Below, piece by piece: positions 16,976 through 25,000 of a stretch of DNA of 64,000 nucleotides (its first letter is position 1; each line of letters begins with the position of its first letter). This DNA comes from Bacillus salipaludis (GTDB lineage: Bacteria; Bacillota; Bacilli; Bacillales_B; DSM-18226). The stretch covers positions 248,001 to 312,000 of the forward strand of contig NZ_SMYO01000008.1 of assembly GCF_004358205.1 (NCBI RefSeq). The letters run 5' to 3'. The notes beneath the pieces were generated by a model. The model was not told the origin of the DNA. It did no database searches and saw only the letters and a list, made by a program, of their open reading frames with translations. The position numbers were made by a program, and so were the translations under genes.

Positions 16976-17422
16976 ATGATAAAAGGTTTATATGAGGCAC
17001 ATTTACCAGTTAGTAACTTAAAACAATCTATTGAATTTTATCAAAAGTTAGGTCTAAAACTTTATAAAAAATATGATAAAGTTGCTTTCTTTTGGATTGA
17101 AGAAGGAAAAAGTTGGATTGGTTTATGGGAAGGTCCAGAATCAAAAATTCCTTATCATGTATCGTTGAGACATATAGCATTTTATGTTGATTTAGAAGAT
17201 ATAAAGAAAGCCAAGACTTGGTTAAAAGAACGTGGAATTGAGGTAAAGGAGGAGTTTGGGAAAGAACCAAAAGAACCAGTTGTTGTTCCTAATCAAGCTC
17301 ACGCAATGATTTACTTTGATGACCCTGATGGGAACAGTTTGGAGTTTATTACAAGATTACCAAAAGAGATTGAGCAAGCAGAAAAAATATATTTGAGTGA
17401 GTGGGAGAAGCTATACTTATAA
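16976..17422 (+). CDS. VOC superfamily (glyoxalase/bleomycin resistance fold) protein
   Basis: The 148-residue protein has the paired beta-alpha-beta-beta-beta modules of the vicinal oxygen chelate fold: a metal His in YEAHLPVSNLKQSIEFYQ, RHIAFYVD in the middle, and the acidic ligand in FDDPDGNSLEFI. Members include glyoxalases, fosfomycin thiol transferases and dioxygenases. The substrate cannot be assigned. The start has GGAGGGATAATGAC upstream. The gene is more AT-rich than its neighbours and stands alone, which hints at acquisition. Confidence 0.8.
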   Translation: MIKGLYEAHLPVSNLKQSIEFYQKLGLKLYKKYDKVAFFWIEEGKSWIGLWEGPESKIPYHVSLRHIAFYVDLEDIKKAKTWLKERGIEVKEEFGKEPKEPVVVPNQAHAMIYFDDPDGNSLEFITRLPKEIEQAEKIYLSEWEKLYL

Positions 17423-17468
17423 CTCTTTAATATGTGGGATTTCAGCAATTGGTTTATGAAAAATGGTC

Positions 17469-17566
17469 TTTAACTAAACGTTTAATTAGTATATGCTATT
17501 GCCGGTAAAAGCTTTATTCATTGGATAGCCGCTTTTAACCAAACGATTGATTAGTATATACTAGTT
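17469..17566. repeat. 100-bp intergenic element, copy 2, with two TetR-like palindromes
   Basis: This is the second copy of the element at 14621. Palindromes are TAACTAAACGTTTAATTA (17471-17488) and TAACCAAACGATTGATTA (17536-17553), with a similar AAAAGC..GCTTTT centre. It follows the VOC gene. Confidence 0.75.
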
Positions 17567-18055
17567 CTTTTCACCTCTTTATCTATTGATAGAGCTATAT
17601 TATTCCCTCCTAGGCATTCCTAATTTTGTTTTCTCTCAGGTATTCATACACTAATCTTTCATTAAATAATGCTTCTTTTTTTAATTATCAAATCCAACCA
17701 CCGGCTACCTTACACCTAATTCCATTCCAAGAGTCTAGCTAGAAATGATATCATATGTATAATACATTTATTGGCTGTGAATATGTGGTGGGATTTGTAC
17801 AGGCGAAGAAATTCGGAAGAAAAGAAACCGATTGGACTCATCACTGATGATGACCTTCCCTTTTAACATGGAAAAAGTCCCTCAACCAGGCTTTGAAGGA
17901 CATTTCTTGATCTTGAATCACAGAAATTGTCTTTCATCCAGGCTTTGAAAGAATTTTTTCGTCCATGAAATCTAGCAGTCCGCATTAGAAGTAACTCACT
18001 ACTACAATAACAACCATATATTGGTCATCATCACTTTATAGGAGGAGGAACTCCC
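17567..18055. other. Gene-free stretch before the Cas4-like nuclease gene
   Basis: About 490 bases without a credible frame. CCAGGCTTTGAA occurs twice (near 17887 and 17940) in a 50-base imperfect repeat that also includes ttgaatcacagaaattgtct. GGAGGAGGAACTCCC directly before 18056 is the ribosome binding site of the next gene. Confidence 0.4.
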
Positions 18056-19000
18056 ATGTACGTTCACCGGGACTTTCCTGAATTTTCGTGGTCCAATTCC
18101 AGGCATAAAACATTCCTGGAATGTGTGCGAAAGTATTATCACCAATACTATGAATCTCATAATGGCTGGTTATATGAAGCACCCGATGAAAATAAAGCAG
18201 CCTACCGGCTTAAAAATATCAAAAACATCCCCATTCTATTGGGGGACCTAATCCACAAAGCGATTGACTGGCAGCTCAAGAAGTTTCTCAATGACAAAAG
18301 CCTGTTTACTGAAGATGAGATGATTACTTTGATCACTCGAAGTCTCAATAAGGCCTACCTTGATTCCACCAAGCATCGACAGCTATGGTTTAACAAGCCG
18401 AAGCAATACCAAATGCTCCATGAAATCTATTATGGAAATGGGCTTAGCAAGGATGCCATTGCCGCTGCGAAAATGAAGCTGGACCTATGTGTGAAGAACT
18501 TCTTCACAAGCAAGACCTACCAAGATATTCTGACAAAACTAGAGATGCATGTCTTGCATTCAGAGGATTTTCAAACGTTTGAGGTTAATGGTGTCGATGT
18601 GTTCGTTGTACTCGACTTTGTTTATAAAGATGTGAGTCAGGAAAAGTGGATTGTCGTCGACTGGAAAACGGGGAAAGAATCAGAGGATGATCGCAAACAG
18701 CTAGCCTTTTATGCCCTTTTTCTATCAAAACAACACAATATTCCAATAGAAGACATCATCCTTCGCAATGAATATTTGCTATCTGGCAAACACCAGGAAT
18801 ATAAATTAACCGAGTTCGAAATAGAATCCGCTCAAGCCTTAATGAATGACAGTATCTATTATATGTTGAAATACCTTGAGGATCCTGTAAAAAATATGCC
18901 GCTGAATATTGAACAGTTTGAGATGAATCCTTCGAGAAAGTGTCAGAACTGTAATTTTAAGGAGAAATGTTTGTCGGTTCATGATTCACTGAATGGTTAA
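18056..19000 (+). CDS. PD-(D/E)XK nuclease with Cas4/AddB-like iron-sulfur cysteines
   Basis: The 314-residue protein shows the full RecB-family nuclease pattern: GDLIHKA (His67), acidic VLDF (Asp187), VDWKTGK (Asp202, Lys204) and QLAFY (Gln215, Tyr219). Four cysteines, Cys23 near the N-terminus and a CxxCx5C cluster at 296, 299 and 305, match the 4Fe-4S staple of Cas4 and AddB. It is expected to be a single-strand DNA exonuclease or endonuclease. No cas genes, helicase or repeats flank it, so it is a solitary enzyme of unknown pathway, perhaps in DNA repair. Confidence 0.85.
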   Translation: MYVHRDFPEFSWSNSRHKTFLECVRKYYHQYYESHNGWLYEAPDENKAAYRLKNIKNIPILLGDLIHKAIDWQLKKFLNDKSLFTEDEMITLITRSLNKAYLDSTKHRQLWFNKPKQYQMLHEIYYGNGLSKDAIAAAKMKLDLCVKNFFTSKTYQDILTKLEMHVLHSEDFQTFEVNGVDVFVVLDFVYKDVSQEKWIVVDWKTGKESEDDRKQLAFYALFLSKQHNIPIEDIILRNEYLLSGKHQEYKLTEFEIESAQALMNDSIYYMLKYLEDPVKNMPLNIEQFEMNPSRKCQNCNFKEKCLSVHDSLNG

Positions 19001-19049
19001 AAAGCCTAAACCAAGTTGGAAGAATTTCCTCCATGGTTTAGGCTTTTTT
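18999..19049. terminator. Bidirectional terminator
   Basis: AAAAAGCCTAAACCA pairs with TGGTTTAGGCTTTTTT. It serves the nuclease gene (+) and the convergent gene at 19052 (-). Confidence 0.88.
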
Positions 19050-19051
19050 GG

Positions 19052-19705
19052 TTAGGGGCAATTCCTATCCGGAATTATAATCTCCATTTTCCCTTCCTGA
19101 TTGATAATTTCAACTGCCTCGTCTGCAAACAAATAAGGGGTATCAAACCGGTCCTGCTTTTTGATATCCAAGTAACTATTATTAGTAGTCAGAACGGGAA
19201 AAACCGCGTTCGTTTTCTTGAATAGATTTTGAGTAACCTCTATTTCCGCCATTAAAATAATTTGTTTATTGGAGACTGAGAAAAATAGTTTACCAATCTC
19301 TCTTTCGTTCTCATCCATAATTTTAATCTGTTGGAGGATGGAAATAAGACAGGTTACAAAATCGTTTATATGCTCATTTGCCAGCCCAGGTAATTGATAC
19401 TCTGCCAAAGCTTTATTCATTCCGGTTTTGATTTCTTTAAAGGAAAATACGTCTTCAATCCGAAGCGCCGCTTTTGTTTTTCCTAGATTTTCAAACTTCT
19501 TTCTTGTTTCAACAAGGTACTCCTTAATATAGCCGGTATACTGCTCACGCTGCACCGCCAAATCAGCCAGCTCCTGAATCCAGCGAATCTCTTTACTGCG
19601 ATTTCGAATCAACAACAAAAACGCATATACATCCTTTTCATCAAACGTATGATTAACTAACTTTTCATAATAATAGTTCAATAACAATTGTTCTTTCTTA
19701 TCCAT
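19052..19705 (-). CDS. Hypothetical cytoplasmic protein
   Basis: The 217-residue protein has no signal peptide or membrane helix. The N-terminal half is helical and charged (ELADLAVQREQYTGYIKEYL, KKFENLGKTKAALRIEDV). The C-terminal half alternates strands, with FSVSNKQIILMAEIEVTQNLF and a final EGKMEIIIPD. I recognise no family or motif. The ATG has TAGGAGC 6 bases upstream, and codon use is like its neighbours, so it is likely a real gene. It is convergent with the nuclease gene and shares its terminator. Confidence 0.6.
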   Translation of the reverse strand: MDKKEQLLLNYYYEKLVNHTFDEKDVYAFLLLIRNRSKEIRWIQELADLAVQREQYTGYIKEYLVETRKKFENLGKTKAALRIEDVFSFKEIKTGMNKALAEYQLPGLANEHINDFVTCLISILQQIKIMDENEREIGKLFFSVSNKQIILMAEIEVTQNLFKKTNAVFPVLTTNNSYLDIKKQDRFDTPYLFADEAVEIINQEGKMEIIIPDRNCP

Positions 19706-19906
19706 TGGTTTGCTCCTAGAAGAATTATTTCTATCCTATTGTAAACTTATCCTTTTAATAGGACAAACCTTCTAATGAACTAGATTCCTATACTGAGGGG
19801 AAATAAGACCCAAGACTTAGACAGCATTACAACTCTTGCTTTTTTTAAAATCCTGGGAATCCTGTTACTCTTATATAGGACTTATAGATATAGAAGGAGG
19901 TTAGTA

Positions 19907-20260
19907 ATGAAGAAGTTTGGCCCATTTGGGGTGAAATGGTTAAAGGTGATTCATATTATATTGGTAGCATTATTTTTTGGCGGCATTATGAGTTCCTCCT
20001 TTGCTTTAAATTACGGGATAACATTAGCCACCTTCGATGAAACGTTTGAGACCTATAAAAGAATTGTGATCATTAGTGACCAGATTGTCAGAATTGGAGC
20101 TTTCGGAACTTTATTGGTCAGCTTCATCTATGGATCTTTTACAAATTGGGGGTTTTTCAAGCAATGTTGGGTTACGGTAAAATGGATTCTTTTTACAATC
20201 CAAACAATTTCACACCTCTTTTTGTCTTTCCTGCACCTCTTGAAAGACACTTCAGCCTAG
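19907..20260 (+). CDS. DUF2269-like membrane protein, C-terminus replaced by minisatellite
   Basis: The 117-residue frame starts with a strong AGAAGGAGG site. It has helices at about 12-35, 60-80 and 90-105, with KWLKVIHIILVALFFGGIM at the N-terminus as in DUF2269-type integral membrane proteins, which are usually about 150 residues or more. From about residue 103 the reading frame enters a 52-base tandem repeat that encodes LFLSFLHLLKDTSA and a stop. The last expected membrane segment is therefore missing. It is probably a truncated, perhaps non-functional gene. Confidence 0.6.
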   Translation: MKKFGPFGVKWLKVIHIILVALFFGGIMSSSFALNYGITLATFDETFETYKRIVIISDQIVRIGAFGTLLVSFIYGSFTNWGFFKQCWVTVKWILFTIQTISHLFLSFLHLLKDTSA

Positions 20261-20465
20261 CCTGCACCTCCTTTTGTCGTTCCAGCACATCGGAGAGACG
20301 TTTCTGACCTCTTCTCACCTCTTTTTGTCCTTCCAGCACATCTGGAGAGACACTTCTGCCCTCTTCTCACCTCTTTTTGTCCTTCCAGCACCTCTTGAAA
20401 GACACTTCTGCCCTCTTCTCACTTCTTTTTGTCCTTCCAGCACCCTCGGAGAGATATATTCACAG
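20213..20465. repeat. 52-bp minisatellite, about 4.8 units
   Basis: Units begin with CACCTCTTTTTGTCCTTCCA at 20213, 20265, 20316, 20368 and 20420 (52, 51, 52 and 52 bases). The first unit is the most divergent and the last is partial. The array overlaps the end of the DUF2269-like frame and stops 50 bases before the symporter gene. Confidence 0.9.
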
Positions 20466-20513
20466 AAAAGAGGATCCCTTTTAGGAATCCTACAGATTAT
20501 TTTTTATACTTTA

Positions 20514-21995
20514 CTATACCGTCTCCAGAACCTCAGCCTTCTGCTTGGTTGATGCCGCTTTTTTTGTTACTAAACTAACAATTAATAAAACGATAATATT
20601 AATAAATAAGGCGATGATTCCATCATTCAAGTCTTTAATAGCTTGAGGAAGATGCGGGAATAGCCCGGCAACTTTTATATTCCCTAAATCCATAAAGGAC
20701 ACTAACACACCACCAATGATAATTCCGGCAAAGGCACCCTGTTTCGTCACAAAATTCTTTTTCATCAAGCTGGCAAAAAAGGCTGGGGCAAGTTGAGTAA
20801 TAAAATTGTAAGCGATGATGGCAATACTAAAAAGGCTATTTCCACCTTTAAAAGTCAAATAAATGGCTGCAAGTGAGATAAACGGAACGAGATATTTTAC
20901 TAGTTTTGCAATCTGATTGTCTGTTGTGGCTGGAGAGAATACCTGATAAATATTTTTAGCAAACAAAGTTGAAATCGTCATTAATAGTAAAGAGCTTGGT
21001 ACTAAAGCAGCTAACACACCGGCTCCGCCAATCAGCCCAACAAACCATGGGTCAAATGCCTGTTTGGAAAACTTGAGTAAGATTAAATCAGCTGCACTTC
21101 CTTCTAATCCTGGTGTTTGTAAAATGGCTGCAAACCCTACAAAAAAGGCAAACAACAGAATCAATTGGTAAATGGGCATGAGGGCTGCATTTTTTCGTAA
21201 AGCCTTTTCGCTCGAAGCTGCAAAAACGGGAGAAAACCCATGCGGCCACATATAAAATCCAATGGAACTTAAGATAACAGTCGATATATACCACGATACG
21301 CTCATCCCTTGTTCTGGAAGTATAGGGAAATTGGGTTTCGCTTGATTGATCGCCTCGAACATCGGTTGAATACCGCCGTAATAATGTATAGGGAAATAAA
21401 TTCCTAAAAAGACCACAATACCTAGAATCAAAATATCCTTCAAAATCGATGTCAGAGCGGAACCGTGAATACCAGAAATCATCACAAAAATGGTTACCCC
21501 AAGAGCCCCGACCCAAATAGCAGCCTTAGAAGAGATGACCCCATAAGAAGTTGCCGTCACAATATAGCCTAAGCCTTTGAATTGAAGTACTAAGTAGCAG
21601 ATACATGCCACAATCCCGATCACGGCAACAAGGACTCCAAGGTAAGGACTCTGATATTTTTTTACAAAGAAATCAGATTGAGAAACTAATTTGTGTTGCT
21701 TTGCATACCTCCAAATCGCAGGAAATACGAAGTAGGAAATGACCGTTGCCAAGCAGCCATATGTGACGATGCTAAAAATCGAACCCCCATCCCGATAGGC
21801 AGAACCGCTTGCCCCTAAAAAGGTAAAGGTCGTATACATTTCACCAGCTGACAAAAGGAAAATCAATAGGGTTCCCATTCCGCGGCCCCCCACCGACCAT
21901 TGTTCCAAGTTCATCTCTTTCCCTTTTTTTGCCCAAATCCCTATAGCAACAGAAACGACGAAAAATGACAAGATGAATAGCACAGCAATATTCAT
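20514..21995 (-). CDS. Sodium:solute symporter family protein (YhjB-like)
   Basis: The 493-residue protein has about thirteen membrane helices and SSS-family signatures (SVGGRGMGTLLIFLLSAGEM, then a sodium-site-like GISGIHGS region). Bacillus YhjB has the same partner, a small DUF3311 protein, which here overlaps its start by four bases. The substrate is unknown; an amino acid or peptide-like compound is suggested by the adjacent M20 amidohydrolase. It is the last gene of the amidohydrolase-DUF3311-symporter unit. Confidence 0.85.
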   Translation of the reverse strand: MNIAVLFILSFFVVSVAIGIWAKKGKEMNLEQWSVGGRGMGTLLIFLLSAGEMYTTFTFLGASGSAYRDGGSIFSIVTYGCLATVISYFVFPAIWRYAKQHKLVSQSDFFVKKYQSPYLGVLVAVIGIVACICYLVLQFKGLGYIVTATSYGVISSKAAIWVGALGVTIFVMISGIHGSALTSILKDILILGIVVFLGIYFPIHYYGGIQPMFEAINQAKPNFPILPEQGMSVSWYISTVILSSIGFYMWPHGFSPVFAASSEKALRKNAALMPIYQLILLFAFFVGFAAILQTPGLEGSAADLILLKFSKQAFDPWFVGLIGGAGVLAALVPSSLLLMTISTLFAKNIYQVFSPATTDNQIAKLVKYLVPFISLAAIYLTFKGGNSLFSIAIIAYNFITQLAPAFFASLMKKNFVTKQGAFAGIIIGGVLVSFMDLGNIKVAGLFPHLPQAIKDLNDGIIALFINIIVLLIVSLVTKKAASTKQKAEVLETV

Positions 21996-22192
21996 TTTGA
22001 ATTCTCCTCCCGGTTAGCTGGATCTAAAATATAGATAATTCCAAGTATTCCTGTTGTTAAAAAAGACCAGAGTACGATCCAAAAGTGAAAAAACGGCATT
22101 CCGAGCACATAAGGAGTCATTCTATTTGTAAATAAAGCCCCTGCAACAAGGCCAAGAAATGGAATAACGGCTAGCCAATAGATGGATTTCAT
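21992..22192 (-). CDS. DUF3311 small membrane protein (YhjC-like)
   Basis: The 66-residue protein has two membrane helices (about 5-22 and 35-55), the form of DUF3311 proteins that accompany SSS-type symporters, as YhjC accompanies YhjB. It is probably an accessory subunit. The ATG has AAGGGGATGAG upstream, and its end overlaps the symporter start. Confidence 0.85.
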   Translation of the reverse strand: MKSIYWLAVIPFLGLVAGALFTNRMTPYVLGMPFFHFWIVLWSFLTTGILGIIYILDPANREENSK

Positions 22193-22204
22193 TCTCTCAT
22201 CCCC

Positions 22205-23392
22205 TTAATCGTTTTGATTTAATAGTTTCAAAGTACCGTGAACCAATAACTTCGTTCCATCCTCTAAAGCTTGTTCGTCAATTGTAAACTTGGGATGATG
22301 ATGTGGATAGATAATCCCTTTTCCTTCATTACCGGCACCAATTGAAACATAGGATCCTGGTACTACTTTTTGAAAGGCAGAAAAATCTTCACTTGCCATC
22401 ATCGGCTTGACCAATTCCCTGCTCTCTTTTCCAAAAACTTCACAAACCGTTTCGTCTATTACTCTCGTAACTTCCTCATCATTTATAACGGGGGCGTAAC
22501 CGAACTGATAATTAAATTGATAGGTGGCTCCATGTGCTTCCGTAATCCCCTTTACAATCCGTTCAATAAAGTTCGGTATCTTCTTCTGCAAGTCTGGGTT
22601 AAAACATCGAACGGACCCTCCAATCGTTACCGTACTTGGAATTACATTGATCGCACTTCCTGCATGGAACTGGGTTACTGAAATCACGGAAGTTTCCTGA
22701 GCATCCTGATACCTTGAAACTATATGTTGGAGATTCGTTACCACCTGAGCCCCAATCACAATCGGATCAATCGTTTGATCAGGTTGTGAGGCATGTCCGC
22801 CCTTACCTAAAACGGTAACTTTAAACGTATCCGCTCCGGCCATCATCGGCCCATAACTCAAACCAATTTTCCCAAGTGGAAGAGTAGAAACCAGATGGGC
22901 ACCAAGGACTGATTCTACTCCGTCGAGGACACCTGCGTTCACCATTTCTTGGGCACCGCCTGGCGGCTGCTCCTCGGCATGTTGAAATAGAAAGCGAACC
23001 TCCCCCCTTATTTGCCCCTTTAACTTTGTCAGAATCTTTGCAGCGCCTAACAGCATCGCTGTATGTCCATCATGCCCGCAAGCATGCATGACACCTGAAT
23101 TCCGTGAAACAAAGTTAAAATCGTTCTCCTCTTTAATTGGAAGCGCATCCATATCTGCCCGCAGTGCAATTACCTTTCCCGGCTGCGGCCCCTTTAACCG
23201 AGCCATAATACTGGTTTTTGTCGGTCGTGAAACTTCCAGATCACCAAAAGTACTTAAGGTTTCATAAACAAATTGGGCTGTTTTTACTTCCTGAAAGGAT
23301 AGCTCCGGATACATATGTAAGTATCTTCGCCAGCTAACCACTTCCTCCTTAACCTCTTCGATTAAATCATTCATCATTATCATTTGGGACAC
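22205..23392 (-). CDS. M20 family amidohydrolase (N-acyl-amino-acid hydrolase type)
   Basis: The protein has about 395 residues. Metal-site motifs of M20D amidohydrolases are present: RADMDALPI, HACGHDGHTAML, FLFQHAEEQPPGGA and the late HHHPKFTIDE. These dinuclear enzymes cleave N-acyl or hippurate-like amino acids, or auxin-like conjugates. GTG 23392 is preferred because AGGAGG lies 9 bases upstream; ATG 23398 and TTG 23401 are too close to it. With the symporter it forms a likely uptake-and-hydrolysis route for an acylated amino acid, under the regulator encoded upstream. Confidence 0.87.
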   Translation of the reverse strand: MSQMIMMNDLIEEVKEEVVSWRRYLHMYPELSFQEVKTAQFVYETLSTFGDLEVSRPTKTSIMARLKGPQPGKVIALRADMDALPIKEENDFNFVSRNSGVMHACGHDGHTAMLLGAAKILTKLKGQIRGEVRFLFQHAEEQPPGGAQEMVNAGVLDGVESVLGAHLVSTLPLGKIGLSYGPMMAGADTFKVTVLGKGGHASQPDQTIDPIVIGAQVVTNLQHIVSRYQDAQETSVISVTQFHAGSAINVIPSTVTIGGSVRCFNPDLQKKIPNFIERIVKGITEAHGATYQFNYQFGYAPVINDEEVTRVIDETVCEVFGKESRELVKPMMASEDFSAFQKVVPGSYVSIGAGNEGKGIIYPHHHPKFTIDEQALEDGTKLLVHGTLKLLNQND

Positions 23393-23529
23393 GTCCATCA
23401 ACCTCCTTTTTATTTTTGGTTAGTTTAAGGAAAAAATTCCTTAAATGAAGTATATAGGTTTGCGAATTAAGTTTCAATAGTTTTTTGAATTTTATGAATG
23501 TGATAATCTTTAGGTATTCTGAAAAAAGC

Positions 23530-23563
23530 CAAAATAAATAAGCACCCAAAACGCTGGATGCTT
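23530..23563 (-). terminator. Terminator of the regulator gene
   Basis: AAGCATCC and GGGTGCTT (minus strand) form a stem that overlaps the stop codon, followed by a T-rich TTATTTATTTT. Confidence 0.75.
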
Positions 23564-24860
23564 ATAACAATCGATATATTTTACTTGGTCTTCCACGAGT
23601 AGCATAGGCCTCCTGGCCAACATATTTTGCCAACTTAACTTCACACATATCGGTTACAATTCGGCGCACATTACGCTCCGTCATTTCAAGATGTGCCGCT
23701 AGATCCTTTGTTGTAAAATCATGCCACCCCATTTTTTGAATGAGGGCAACGATTTTTTTATATGTTTTAACGCTGATATTTCCCTTTTTTAATTTTTCAA
23801 TAAGGATTTCATTTTGGGAACGGATTTCATATTGTAATTCATTGTTTTGGCCGGGTGATTCGATAATTTTTCCATCATCTTGAACCATAACAATTTCGCG
23901 TTTCTTCATTTCCTTAGAATGTTGAATGGCACGAAACGCATTGATTTCAGCTGCATAAGCTGTCTCGCCGAAGCCAATTCCAACCGCAACAGTCGTTTCT
24001 GCCTCGAATGCCAATTTTTGAACGGTTTCTTCAAGCGCCGCAATTTCACGTTCAATTGCGCCGCGGGAGCTAAAAATCATGTATCGGCCGTTCCCCTTCT
24101 CAGAAAAGGACCCATTAATTTTTTCTCCCAGTTGAATCAACATTTCTTTTAGTCTGAGCTCTAGGTACTGTAAATGATAAGGGGTTTTCATTTCCTCTGC
24201 TACTCTGTTAAAATATTCAACTTCGATGATTTCAACGCCAATTTGTCTATCTTTAAAGTAGGAGGTCTTTACTTTTTCCAAAAGGATTCGAAGTGTTTGC
24301 CGTATTTCCATCAACGTCATCGACATTCGATAGGCAGGAATTCCTTCCTCTCTTAACGCTTCGCAAACAGATGGGAAACAAGTTAAGACTCCTTCAGTTT
24401 TTCCTTGATTCCATAACTCTAGGTGAAATTGCAACAATTCATTCGTATTAACATCTAAATCAAATGTTTTTGTATAGACGGTTGTTTTATTTATATTAAG
24501 CTGTGATAAAGCTTCCTCGCTGATGTTGTTTGTTGTCATCGTATCTATGCTTAGCTTTTTAATCAATCTCCCTAGTTCATCACTCAACTCTAAAAAGGCT
24601 TTAAAAAAACCTGATTCCGTAGCAGGAACATGGACCATTATTTTGTCTGTTCCCAATGTTTTTTTCGCCATTTCATAGGGGAGCGGGCCCGAAAAAAGCC
24701 ACGCATGCACATCGGAATGATGTGCTGTTACAATTCTCTCTACTTCTTCGACCTCTACATAAGGTAAAGGGATGAAATCCAATTCCTGTTTATATTCTTT
24801 TGCCAAATCTAAAATCTGTTTTATAGACGTTTCTAGGCCGACTAATCCGATTTTAAACAT
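23562..24860 (-). CDS. Predicted transcriptional regulator with ligand-sensing N-terminus, cyclase-like fold and C-terminal HTH
   Basis: The 432-residue protein begins MFKIGLVG and continues as an alpha/beta domain like PrpR-type or periplasmic-binding sensors. A middle region at about 255-330 (GRYMIFSSRGAIEREI, then VAVGIGFGETAYAAEINAFR) resembles the ferredoxin-like fold of degenerate GGDEF/GTP-cyclohydrolase-III proteins, without a GGDEF active loop. The C-terminus has a winged helix (TKDLAAHLEMTERNVRRIV) and RGRPSKIYRL. I know no characterised member. Its place upstream of the amidohydrolase and symporter genes suggests that it regulates them. Confidence 0.6.
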   Translation of the reverse strand: MFKIGLVGLETSIKQILDLAKEYKQELDFIPLPYVEVEEVERIVTAHHSDVHAWLFSGPLPYEMAKKTLGTDKIMVHVPATESGFFKAFLELSDELGRLIKKLSIDTMTTNNISEEALSQLNINKTTVYTKTFDLDVNTNELLQFHLELWNQGKTEGVLTCFPSVCEALREEGIPAYRMSMTLMEIRQTLRILLEKVKTSYFKDRQIGVEIIEVEYFNRVAEEMKTPYHLQYLELRLKEMLIQLGEKINGSFSEKGNGRYMIFSSRGAIEREIAALEETVQKLAFEAETTVAVGIGFGETAYAAEINAFRAIQHSKEMKKREIVMVQDDGKIIESPGQNNELQYEIRSQNEILIEKLKKGNISVKTYKKIVALIQKMGWHDFTTKDLAAHLEMTERNVRRIVTDMCEVKLAKYVGQEAYATRGRPSKIYRLL

Positions 24861-24923
24861 TATGTATTCCGACTTCCTTTATAAATCCGTAATTTTCGTT
24901 GCACCATTATTGAAAATTGATAA

Positions 24924-24969
24924 CAAAAAAGTACCTGTCCTAACATTATATCAGTTAGAGGCAGGTACT
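24924..24969 (-). terminator. Terminator of the LysM endopeptidase gene
   Basis: On the minus strand AGTACCTGCCTCTAAC pairs with GTTAGGACAGGTACT and is followed by six T residues. Confidence 0.88.
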
Positions 24970-25000
24970 ATAAATCAACATTTATTTAGATTTGGCTACA

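Noticed and set aside
17886..17955. Two CCAGGCTTTGAA copies as the start of a CRISPR array.
   Set aside because: Only two imperfect copies 50-odd bases apart, no further repeats, and no cas genes despite the nearby Cas4-like nuclease.
23367..23549. A 60-codon frame on the minus strand between the regulator and amidohydrolase genes.
   Set aside because: It overlaps the amidohydrolase start, lacks a good ribosome site, and has low-complexity composition.
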